Under the pieces are notes generated by a model, which was not told the origin of the DNA, made no database searches, and worked only from the letters and a program-made list of their open reading frames with translations. A stretch of DNA of 22,712 nucleotides from a virus. Positions 1-6,593 of this stretch are shown here, one piece after another. The position numbers and the translations under genes were made by a program. The stretch is from positions 1 to 22,712 of IMG/VR virus record IMGVR_UViG_3300024262_000268. One strand, 5' to 3'. Positions within the stretch are counted from its first letter, which is position 1; the number at the start of each line of letters is the position of its first letter.

Positions 1-756
1 GAGTATATGTGTGAAGTTGCGATTGACACAGAATCGGCAATATGTGCAGAATTCGCGCTAAACAAGGATAATATTGTAGTGTCAGATTATGAGGTTCCGG
101 AGCATACAGATTTCTATATAGGGGCAGATATTGGTTATGTTGATTTAACGGTGATGTTATTTGGATACTATGATTTTAAAAATGCCACTCTAGTAATTAC
201 AGATGAACTGGTAATGTCCGGGGCTACAATGACTACAGAAGCATTAGCTTTAGAGATCAAGAAAAAAGAGAAGCTTAGATTCTTCAAGGATGGTCAAAAT
301 ACCGAACCATACCTTAGAGTTATGGATAATGACTTGAAACTAATCAACGATTTACGCCAACTACATAATATTCAATTTATGCCTACAAAGAAAGATAATA
401 AAGCAGGTGCTATAAATGAGATGAAGATCTGGATGGGTCAAGGTAGGATCAGGATTCATGAACGATGTAAGCACCTTATATACCACCTAGAATATGGTCA
501 GTGGAACAGCAAAAGAAGCGATTTTAAGCGTTTAAATGATTCACCCGATAAAACTATCAAGGGAGGACATGTGGATGCTATACCAGCTTTATATTACCTA
601 ATTAGAAACATACATGCTTATAGAAACCCTTTTCCTGTAGGATATGGGGTAAATATAGGACCAGATACATACCAATCGGCAAAATTAAAGGCTAGAAGAA
701 ACTCGCAAACTGCTGAAACTATGAGAAAAATAATGAATATTGGAAAAAAGAGATAA
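1..756 (+). CDS. terL: Terminase large subunit, C-terminal nuclease part (5' truncated)
   Basis: The frame is open from base 1, so the first ATG at 7 is probably internal and the N-terminal ATPase domain lies upstream of the window. The visible 250 residues fit the RNase H-like nuclease domain of phage large terminases, which cuts concatemeric DNA during packaging. Numbering from the ATG at 7, an acidic beta-strand YIGADIGYVDL has Asp41 as first catalytic candidate. A second acidic strand VITDELVM lies near residue 66, and GGHVDAIPAL near 187-196 gives Asp190 as the usual third metal ligand before a helix. Tyr/Arg-rich residues follow to a basic C-terminus. The portal gene follows after 54 bases, the normal phage order. 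The assignment rests on motif layout and context; the ATPase motifs cannot be seen. I am fairly confident. Confidence 0.8.
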   Translation, partial: EYMCEVAIDTESAICAEFALNKDNIVVSDYEVPEHTDFYIGADIGYVDLTVMLFGYYDFKNATLVITDELVMSGATMTTEALALEIKKKEKLRFFKDGQNTEPYLRVMDNDLKLINDLRQLHNIQFMPTKKDNKAGAINEMKIWMGQGRIRIHERCKHLIYHLEYGQWNSKRSDFKRLNDSPDKTIKGGHVDAIPALYYLIRNIHAYRNPFPVGYGVNIGPDTYQSAKLKARRNSQTAETMRKIMNIGKKR

Positions 757-775
757 AATAATTAATACATTTTAG

Positions 776-789
776 CAACTATATTATAA
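776..789 (+). promoter_or_regulatory. Putative phage promoter element, copy 1 (portal)
   Basis: CAACTATATTATAA lies in the gap between terminase and portal, 35 bases before the portal ATG. It is the best match to an element found at 776, 3291, 4381, 5999, 11895 and 14237. It contains a TATTAT box but has no TTGACA-like sequence about 17 bases upstream. Promoter function is inferred from recurrence and position. Confidence 0.55.
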
Positions 790-810
790 CAAGTACTAAA
801 AAGGAACTAT

Positions 811-2916
811 ATGAACAATGTATATTTTGCGGCAGATAAGCCTGAAGTTAAAGTAAGAGTATTGCGAGAGAAATCAGCAGATTGGTTCGCAGGAATAAAT
901 GACTCTAATTACTTAAATAAGATTGAGAGATCGTATAAGGCATATTACGGAGATTATTATGGATCATCTGGAAATGGCGACCATGCTATATCTTTTGGTG
1001 GAGAAAACGGCGAACTAGTAAATCTGGCAGTAAATCACTACAGAAACTTAGCGCGTCATATTCATGTTATGGTAACAGGTACTAGACCTGCATTTCAATG
1101 TAGAGCCGTGAATACAGATAGAAAATCAATGATACAAGCAAAGCTAGGTAATGGTTTACTTGATTATTATATGAGAGAAGAGAGATTAGAAGAAGTTTTA
1201 AAAGATGCAGTACAATATGCAATAGTCCTAGGATCAGGTTATGTAAAACTTGAATGGAATAGTAATAAGGGCGAAATCCACGACGTAGTGGAGCCTGATC
1301 CTAATTCCATATTCTCAACAGATAAGGAAGGAAATCCTTTAGATGAGAAAGGGAACTTACTGGACGGATTTAATATACACGAAGGAGATGTAGAGTTTTC
1401 ACTAGTATCTCCATACGATGTAGTTTTTGATGCAACAAAAGAATATTATGACAAAAACGATTGGGTTCTAGTTAGATCTAAAATTAACAAATATGATTTA
1501 GCGGCAAAATATCCGGAGCTTAATGAAAAGATAATCCAACTAGATACAGTAGATAAGCAGATGAAAGTTAAGAACTCAGCTTCTTACTCAAAGAGAAATG
1601 AAACTTCAGACGTATTCATATACGAGATGTTTCACAAAAGAACAGCTTCAATGCCAGACGGAAACTATTTCATGTACTGCAACGAAGATGTCATCTTAGA
1701 GGATACAGTTCTCCCATATCGCGGATTACCAGTATACAGAATTACACCTTCAAATATCATTGGAACTCCTTATGGATACTCTGATATGTTTGATTTATTA
1801 CCACTACAAGAAATGCTTAACAGCTTATATTCAACAGCAGCAACAAACATTAACGCATTTGGTATCCAAAGTATCCTAGCTCCTAGAGGTTGTGATATTG
1901 AGCCAGAAGATGTTGGTGACGGTATGCAGTTCTTAAAGTACAACGCTCAGTTTGGAAAACCCGAACCATTACAATTGGTAGCAACTAGTCCAGAAGTTTA
2001 TCAGATGATGAATCTATTAGAAAAGACTATGGAGACATTATCAGGAGTAAACTCAGTAGCGCGTGGTAATCCAGAACAATCACTAAGATCTGGTAATGCA
2101 TTAGCACTTGTTCAGTCGCAAGCTTTACAGTTTGTATCAGGACTACAGCAATCATATATCCGCTTACTAGAAGATGTAGGGACCGGATTAATTAACCTAC
2201 TAAAAGACTTTGCAAAAGCTCCAAGAATGATAGCAATTGCAGGAATAAATAATACTTCAGAAATGAAAGAATTTAAGTCAGATGATATCACATCAATCAA
2301 CAGAGTAATTGTAGACGCAGGAAATGCTTTAATGCAAAGTACAGCAGGTAGAGCGCAAGTAGCAGAAAACCTTTTACAGATGGGTCTAATTGATAATGCT
2401 GATAAATACTTAATGGTATTAAACACTGGAAACTTGGACTACCTAACAGACGGTAAGATCGACAACTTAACTCTAATTAAATCAGAAAATGAAGGTATGG
2501 TAAACGGAGATCCTCAGCAAGCAATATGGTCAGAGAAGCACTCAATGCATATAAAAGAGCATATGGAAGTTTTAAATGATACGGAGCTTAAGAAAGATCC
2601 TCAATTAGTACAACTAGTATTAGATCATGTTCAAGAGCATGTTAATTTACTTCGTACAACAGATCCTGCGCTTCTTCAAATGAATGGTGAAACTCCTATA
2701 GCTCCTGCTCCTATGCCGGAAAATATGGGACAACAAGGAGGACAACCTCCAATGCCACCGGCTCCTCAAGAAGGCGGAATACCTATGGAACAAGGAAATG
2801 CTCCTATGATGGCTCCACAAGATTCTACTGCAGCAGGTATGCCAAATATGCCTGAACCGGCAGGTCAAGGGACTATACTACCTGACAATATGCCCCAAGA
2901 ACCCGGGGACCTATAA
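811..2916 (+). CDS. Portal protein
   Basis: This is a 701-residue protein placed directly after terminase, the size class of P22-type portals. The portal forms the dodecameric ring at one head vertex through which DNA is pumped and to which the tail attaches. In the sequence, an N-terminal alpha/beta region has an aromatic stretch (YKAYYGDYYG, about 44-53), followed by NLAVNHYRNLARHIHVMV. A long helical part around 410-470 contains ARGNPEQSLRSGNALALVQS, typical of the portal stem and crown helices. From about residue 627 to the end the protein is rich in Pro, Met, Gln and Gly, a flexible tail common in large portals. The start has AAAAAGGA about 7 bases upstream. The stop codon overlaps the next start as TAATG. 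Antisense frames inside it are shadows. Confidence 0.85.
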   Translation: MNNVYFAADKPEVKVRVLREKSADWFAGINDSNYLNKIERSYKAYYGDYYGSSGNGDHAISFGGENGELVNLAVNHYRNLARHIHVMVTGTRPAFQCRAVNTDRKSMIQAKLGNGLLDYYMREERLEEVLKDAVQYAIVLGSGYVKLEWNSNKGEIHDVVEPDPNSIFSTDKEGNPLDEKGNLLDGFNIHEGDVEFSLVSPYDVVFDATKEYYDKNDWVLVRSKINKYDLAAKYPELNEKIIQLDTVDKQMKVKNSASYSKRNETSDVFIYEMFHKRTASMPDGNYFMYCNEDVILEDTVLPYRGLPVYRITPSNIIGTPYGYSDMFDLLPLQEMLNSLYSTAATNINAFGIQSILAPRGCDIEPEDVGDGMQFLKYNAQFGKPEPLQLVATSPEVYQMMNLLEKTMETLSGVNSVARGNPEQSLRSGNALALVQSQALQFVSGLQQSYIRLLEDVGTGLINLLKDFAKAPRMIAIAGINNTSEMKEFKSDDITSINRVIVDAGNALMQSTAGRAQVAENLLQMGLIDNADKYLMVLNTGNLDYLTDGKIDNLTLIKSENEGMVNGDPQQAIWSEKHSMHIKEHMEVLNDTELKKDPQLVQLVLDHVQEHVNLLRTTDPALLQMNGETPIAPAPMPENMGQQGGQPPMPPAPQEGGIPMEQGNAPMMAPQDSTAAGMPNMPEPAGQGTILPDNMPQEPGDL

Positions 2917-3269
2917 TGGCAAGTAACCGCATACGTTACATTAAATACGATAGTAGACCGGGATGTAAAATATCTCTTAGAAAGTTTACGTCAAAAAAAA
3001 CTGGCGCAAACTATAGAGTAATTATAAATGAAGAAGATATGGAATATTATATCCGTAACGAAAGAAACAAAGAATTTACAAAAAAGAGTCGCAAGCATAA
3101 AAACATGAACGTATTGAAAAAAGAAGCGAGAGAGGATCTAGAAAGTTTAGGTGTAGAATTTAAACGTGAATCTCGTCAAAGAACTTTTGGAGTAAAACCT
3201 AAAGGCTACGATCAGAAAACTCATGAAAGAGAAGAGCGACTAAAGAAATTAGAAAACGACAATAATTAA
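2916..3269 (+). CDS. Small basic hypothetical protein in head operon
   Basis: This 117-residue protein starts on the last base of the portal stop codon (TAATG), suggesting translational coupling. It is rich in Lys, Arg and Glu. The N-terminal 40 residues look like a short beta sheet (RIRYIKYDSRPGCKISLRKF) and the remainder is highly charged and helical (KKSRKHKNMNVLKKEAREDL and a Glu/Lys-rich end). I do not recognise a family. Its position between portal and scaffold suggests a head-assembly or DNA-contacting accessory role, but this is inference from context only. The upstream ribosome binding site is weak, which fits coupling to portal translation. Confidence 0.7.
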   Translation: MASNRIRYIKYDSRPGCKISLRKFTSKKTGANYRVIINEEDMEYYIRNERNKEFTKKSRKHKNMNVLKKEAREDLESLGVEFKRESRQRTFGVKPKGYDQKTHEREERLKKLENDNN

Positions 3270-3290
3270 ACCTCTATCATAATGACGAGG

Positions 3291-3304
3291 TAACTATGCT
3301 ATAT
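3291..3304 (+). promoter_or_regulatory. Putative phage promoter element, copy 2 (scaffold, degenerate)
   Basis: TAACTATGCTATAT, 38 bases before the scaffold ATG, matches the recurrent element with a T for C at position 1 and a C at position 9. It directly follows a short inverted repeat ACCTC/GAGGT (3270-3291). It is the weakest of the six copies but lies exactly where a promoter would be expected. Confidence 0.35.
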
Positions 3305-3328
3305 CCATAGGACTAGCAAGGAGATAAA

Positions 3329-4309
3329 ATGTCAGAAGAAGTAGTAGCAGCAGAGGCTGTAGAAGAAAGTACGCCCATTCAGGAAGAGTCGGCAGAAGCA
3401 GTTGGAGAAGTATCTGAGCCAATATCGGAAGATAGTGCGCCAGAAGTTCAAGCAGAAACAGAAGCTGAATTAGAAGATGAGATCCAAGCAGCAGCAGAAG
3501 ACGGTGCTACAGAAGAAGAAATCAAAGACATGATTCGTCAGTATACTATCAAAGTAGACGGTAAAGAATTAGTTAGAGAGATCGACGTAAACAATGAAGA
3601 AGAGATGATTCGTCAACTTCAATTAGCAGCAAAGGGTCAAAAAAGTACTCAAGAGTTAGCTGAATTAAAGAAGACTTATAATGCAGGACTTCAGAATATT
3701 CTAAACGATCCATTCGCAGCTTTAAAATCACTAGACCCAGACTTTGATGAAATGGCTTATGTTACAGATTTTGTAAATAAAAGACATGCAGCAGCACAAA
3801 TGTCTCCTGAAGAAAAAGCAGCAGCAGAAAGAGATACTGAGCTTGAACAATTAAGAGCAGAGCGCGATAGAATGGCTCAAGAGAAACAAGAAAGAGAGCA
3901 ATCAGAGCAAAGAAAGCAGTTAGCTGATGAGATTCAAACGGATATTATGGCGGCTTTAGACAGCGACGATGAGCTTATAGCAGATAGAGAGACTATTGGG
4001 TTAATTGCTAACGAACTAATGTGGGCAGTTAAGAATGGTTATGATATGACAGCAAAGGATGTTTTACCTACTGTTAAGGATCAGCTTAAGCAGCAATATG
4101 AGAAAGCTGCAGGAAGATTTAAGAGTACAGACGTTCTTAAGAAGTATTTAGGAAAGAACCTTATCGAAAAGCTTAGAGAAGAAAGAGTTCAACAAGCTAA
4201 AGAACAAGTTAAAAATGTAAAGTCTATTAATAAGGACGTTGCATCTAAACCTGCTGACGCTGAAGAAAATAAGGCTCCGGGAAGAAAACTAAGCGAATTA
4301 TTTAGATAA
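3329..4309 (+). CDS. Putative scaffolding (head assembly) protein
   Basis: This 326-residue protein lies immediately before the major capsid gene, the standard place for the scaffold that directs procapsid assembly. Residues 1-70 are very acidic and rich in Glu, Ala, Val and Ser. Residues about 70-90 carry IKVDGKELVREIDVNNEEEM, a short domain seen at the start of many phage scaffold-like proteins. Residues about 158-200 form a charged coiled coil (LEQLRAERDRMAQEKQERE). The C-terminus is basic and ends KAPGRKLSELFR, similar in style to the coat-binding ends of scaffold proteins. No protease motif is visible, so it is probably not a fused prohead protease. The start has AAGGAG 7 bases upstream. 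Function is assigned from architecture and position, not from a recognised family signature. Confidence 0.75.
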   Translation: MSEEVVAAEAVEESTPIQEESAEAVGEVSEPISEDSAPEVQAETEAELEDEIQAAAEDGATEEEIKDMIRQYTIKVDGKELVREIDVNNEEEMIRQLQLAAKGQKSTQELAELKKTYNAGLQNILNDPFAALKSLDPDFDEMAYVTDFVNKRHAAAQMSPEEKAAAERDTELEQLRAERDRMAQEKQEREQSEQRKQLADEIQTDIMAALDSDDELIADRETIGLIANELMWAVKNGYDMTAKDVLPTVKDQLKQQYEKAAGRFKSTDVLKKYLGKNLIEKLREERVQQAKEQVKNVKSINKDVASKPADAEENKAPGRKLSELFR

Positions 4310-4316
4310 CTAAGTT

Positions 4317-4367
4317 ACTGTAATTGTTGAAAAAGCTAATTTTTATTATTTTTTATGCAATTACAGT
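4317..4367. repeat. Perfect 10-base inverted repeat before the capsid promoter element
   Basis: ACTGTAATTG (4317-4326) and its exact reverse complement CAATTACAGT (4358-4367) flank a 31-base AT-rich spacer. The spacer itself holds an A-run and T-runs. The repeat ends 13 bases before the putative capsid promoter element. It could be a loose terminator for the scaffold operon, an operator, or an RNA stem. It lacks a T-run after the second arm, so a simple intrinsic terminator is not the best reading. Confidence 0.5.
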
Positions 4368-4380
4368 TGCTTTAAATTAA

Positions 4381-4394
4381 CAACTATGTTATGA
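4381..4394 (+). promoter_or_regulatory. Putative phage promoter element, copy 3 (major capsid)
   Basis: CAACTATGTTATGA is one of the six copies of the recurrent element. It lies 215 bases before the capsid start, much farther than the 32-62 bases of the other copies. Copies 3, 5 and 6 share an AT-rich lead of the form AAATYAA. Confidence 0.5.
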
Positions 4395-4595
4395 AGGGTA
4401 ATTTTTCCCTTAGAAGAGACCTCTAGAAGCTGCTTATGCCGTTTAAGGAGATTTTTGGAACAATCAGGATATCCTCGGACTCCTGCTCTAGATCTGAAAT
4501 ACCAATTTTTACTAAAAAGAAGAATAGGATGGTCGTTTTCGTGTAACTTTTAACTAAACTAAATGTCTGAAAGAAGTAGGACAAAGGAAATTAAA
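4394..4595 (+). promoter_or_regulatory. Long 5' leader of the major capsid gene with start-proximal hairpin
   Basis: About 200 bases separate the promoter-like element from the capsid start. The first bases form a stem AAGGG (4394-4398) with CCCTT (4407-4411). Further on are AGAG/CTCT (4415-4424) and CAGGA (4464-4468) with TCCTG (4480-4484), so the leader may be structured. It also holds a 32-codon frame at 4455-4553 that begins with TTG behind a perfect TAAGGAG and translates as LEQSGYPRTP... to CNF; its reality is uncertain. The functional capsid ribosome binding site is AAAGGA at 4583-4588. No other gene is apparent in this gap. Confidence 0.45.
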
Positions 4596-5876
4596 ATGGC
4601 TAATGAAGTAGCTACGCTGAACGGTCTATATAAAGACAGATACGCGTCTGAAGTAACAAAACTAGTACCAGATCATGTTAAATTGTACAATGCTGTAAAG
4701 TATGACTCATCTAAGAAAATCGGGGACGCTTATGTTGAACCTGTTATCCTTTCTTTAGAATCAGGTTTTACTTACGGTGGTGAAGATGGATCTTTATTTG
4801 ATCTTGAAGACGCTAAAGAATTTAAAATGAAGAAAGCTTCTGTTAAAGCAAGAGAACTTGTTTTAAGATCTGCAATCTCTATTGCAGCATTAAACAGATC
4901 AGCTTCTGGTGAACAATCAATCGAAAAAGCAATGGACCTTATGGTTGGAAACATGCTTAAATCAATCTATCACAGATTAGAAGTTCAAATGTTCTACGGA
5001 CAATCAGGACTTGGAATTGTTAAGACTGATAGTGTAGGTGGAGCAAATGATGAAGCTATCAAAATCGAAGTTTCTGAATGGGCTGCAGGTGTTTGGAATG
5101 GTACTACTGGTGCTAAAGTAGAAGTATTTTCTGCTGACAAATCAACTAACAGAGATTCAAATGCATATGAAATCTTAGGATACTCTCTTAAAGATAAAAC
5201 AGTTTCACTTAAGAAATCTACAGGAAACATTGGTCTTGCTGAAATAGTTGCTACAGATGTTATCTTTTTCAAAGGTGCATGTATTGCAGGCGCTCCGGCA
5301 ACTCTTAATGAGTTTATCGGTGTTCACGCTATCTCTGAAGAAACTGTTAACCTATTTGGTGTTCCAAATGCTAACGAGCCTTTATTTCAAGGATCTATCG
5401 TTGACGTTGGTACATTAGCAACTCCAGTTGTTCTTTCACAAGCTAAAATTGAAGAAGGAATTGCTTCAATGGTTGAGAAAGGTCTAATGGAAGAAGAAGT
5501 TTCTGTATATGTTAACCCTAAACAATGGGATGACTTACTTAACGAGCAAGACTCTAAAAGAGTTATCGATAGTTCATATTCATCTGCTAAACACCAGTCA
5601 GGTGCTAGAGAGATCGAATTCTTTGGTCAGAATGGAACAATCAAAATTAAAGCTTCTACATTTGTTAAGCAAGGATACGCTTATATCATCTGTGAGAAGG
5701 ACCTTAAGAGAATCGGATCTACTGAAGTAACATTCAAGAGACCTGATGGTGAAGAATTCTTCAAGTTACTAGAAGGTAAACATGGAGTTGAAATGAGATG
5801 TATGACTGACCAAGCGTTATTCACTTCTCGTCCGGCATCGATCTGTCAATTAAGATATATCAAAGCTGAAGCTTAA
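4596..5876 (+). CDS. Major capsid protein
   Basis: The 426-residue coat protein follows the scaffold gene and ends at a strong terminator. I chose ATG 4596 rather than the in-frame ATG at 4563. AAAGGA lies 7 bases before 4596 and the protein then begins MANEVATLNGLYKDRYASEV, the start expected for this coat family, while nothing resembling a ribosome site precedes 4563. The family pattern continues as LVPDHVKLYNAV, PVILSLESGFTYGGEDGS and ELVLRSAISIAALNRSASG, then a helix ending HRLEVQMFYGQ near residue 136. This is an HK97-fold coat protein type common in environmental podovirus-like phages; that identification is from memory of family sequences. Codons favour GCT, GTT, CTT and TCT more than the neighbouring genes, as expected for the most abundant virion protein. 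Confidence 0.88.
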   Translation: MANEVATLNGLYKDRYASEVTKLVPDHVKLYNAVKYDSSKKIGDAYVEPVILSLESGFTYGGEDGSLFDLEDAKEFKMKKASVKARELVLRSAISIAALNRSASGEQSIEKAMDLMVGNMLKSIYHRLEVQMFYGQSGLGIVKTDSVGGANDEAIKIEVSEWAAGVWNGTTGAKVEVFSADKSTNRDSNAYEILGYSLKDKTVSLKKSTGNIGLAEIVATDVIFFKGACIAGAPATLNEFIGVHAISEETVNLFGVPNANEPLFQGSIVDVGTLATPVVLSQAKIEEGIASMVEKGLMEEEVSVYVNPKQWDDLLNEQDSKRVIDSSYSSAKHQSGAREIEFFGQNGTIKIKASTFVKQGYAYIICEKDLKRIGSTEVTFKRPDGEEFFKLLEGKHGVEMRCMTDQALFTSRPASICQLRYIKAEA

Positions 5877-5899
5877 GATTAAAATTTTACAATAAACAG

Positions 5900-5925
5900 A
5901 GCCTCGGTTAATCCGGGGCTTTTTT
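5900..5925 (+). terminator. Intrinsic terminator after the major capsid gene
   Basis: Stem AGCCTCGG (5900-5907) pairs with CCGGGGCT (5913-5920), with one G-U pair and a 5-base loop TTAAT, followed by a T run (5920-5925). Flanking TAAACA (5893-5898) and TGTTTA (5925-5930) extend the pairing, so it may also act on the other strand. It begins 24 bases after the capsid stop. Confidence 0.9.
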
Positions 5926-5998
5926 GTTTAACTTACCGTAATTACTTAAAATAGCAAAAAACCTCCTAATTTTATGGGTGGATTTACGCTCATATTAG

Positions 5999-6012
5999 CA
6001 ACTATATAATAG
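5999..6012 (+). promoter_or_regulatory. Putative phage promoter element, copy 4 (162-residue protein)
   Basis: CAACTATATAATAG lies 32 bases before the next start and downstream of the capsid terminator, so a new promoter is needed here. The preceding bases CATATTAG resemble CATTTTAG before copy 1. It includes a perfect TATAAT but has no matching -35 box. Confidence 0.6.
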
Positions 6013-6030
6013 AGATATAAAGGGGAAATC

Positions 6031-6519
6031 ATGCCTAAAAATTTAATTGTCGTAGACGAGATATATGAATATCCAGTAACCGGAGATAATAACTACGGCG
6101 AAGAGGCTACAGGTTGGGCAGAAGCTATTACAGGTGTAGCAGCTCAGATCTCAGGACCGGGAGATATCCCAACCACAGAGACTAATCTATTAGGAATATC
6201 ATCTGGAGGGTATGTAACCGGAGATATTACAAACTTATCATTCGACACAGCATACGTTCAATCAATCATTATCACAGGACACATTACAAGAACATACACA
6301 GACGCAACACCTACTGAAGTTGAAGCTTTCTCAATTGAAGGTGTATATAACGGTACAGAGATTAACTTTAGTGCAGATTTTTCAGGTGACGATACAGAGG
6401 TAGAGTTCGACGTAAACGGTGGTCAATTTAGATTCAAATATTTAGAAATAGCAAACACAGATACAGTAGTGGCGAAATTTTCAGCCTCGGCGAAAGTGGA
6501 TGAGGCTTATTTTGCGTAA
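6031..6519 (+). CDS. Small beta-rich probable virion protein
   Basis: This 162-residue protein is transcribed from its own putative promoter after the capsid terminator. It starts at ATG 6031 behind AAAGGGG. The composition is acidic, rich in Thr, Gly, Ala, Val and Ile, with alternating beta-strand patterns (VQSIIITGHITRTYT, IEGVYNGTEINFSADF) and no membrane segment. The last third (FRFKYLEIANTDTVVAKFSA) resembles the C-terminal strand pattern of small beta-sandwich head or tail proteins found in environmental phage genomes. I do not recognise a named family. A decoration protein or adaptor is plausible from its place between capsid and fibre genes, but this is not shown by the sequence. A GC-rich stem and T-rich stretch overlap its 3' end. 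Confidence 0.75.
   Translation: MPKNLIVVDEIYEYPVTGDNNYGEEATGWAEAITGVAAQISGPGDIPTTETNLLGISSGGYVTGDITNLSFDTAYVQSIIITGHITRTYTDATPTEVEAFSIEGVYNGTEINFSADFSGDDTEVEFDVNGGQFRFKYLEIANTDTVVAKFSASAKVDEAYFA
6483..6513 (+). terminator. Possible intrinsic terminator overlapping the gene end
   Basis: AGCCTC (6483-6488) pairs with GAGGCT (6502-6507) and is followed by TTATTTT. The stem lies inside the last codons of the 162-residue protein gene. Its first arm shares the 8-mer AGCCTCGG with the capsid terminator. The 13-base loop and interrupted T run make it weaker than that terminator. Confidence 0.4.
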
Positions 6520-6531
6520 TAGATTAAAACA

Positions 6532-6564
6532 ACGATTAACTTAGCATCGTCTGGAATATAGACG
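6532..6564 (+). repeat. Two overlapping, mutually exclusive short inverted repeats in the fibre leader
   Basis: ACGAT (6532-6536) can pair with ATCGT (6546-6550), and CGTCT (6548-6552) can pair with AGACG (6560-6564). They share bases 6548-6550, so only one stem can form at a time. The stems are only 5 bases, so chance is possible. Confidence 0.3.
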
Positions 6565-6593
6565 GAACCAGAAATGGGGATTTAGGAGAAAAT

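Noticed and set aside
2112-2868. Antisense open frames inside the portal gene (and similar ones at 4772-5272, 6536-6757, 9749-9997, 11094-11333, 17755-17991, 19906-20142 and 21965-22177)
   Set aside because: They lie opposite strong + strand genes, have low-complexity or Ser/Leu-rich shadow translations and no convincing ribosome sites.
4563-4595. Upstream ATG extending the capsid protein by 11 residues
   Set aside because: No ribosome site precedes it; AAAGGA is placed correctly for ATG 4596, and the family N-terminus begins there.
5509-5730. Same-strand 73-residue frame inside the capsid gene
   Set aside because: It is an out-of-frame shadow of the capsid coding sequence without family resemblance. 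The 68-residue frame at 13115-13321 inside fibre 2 is rejected for the same reason.
6530-6543. CAACGATTAACTTA as a seventh promoter element before fibre 1
   Set aside because: Only about nine of 14 positions agree and the invariant AACTAT is broken, so I did not count it.
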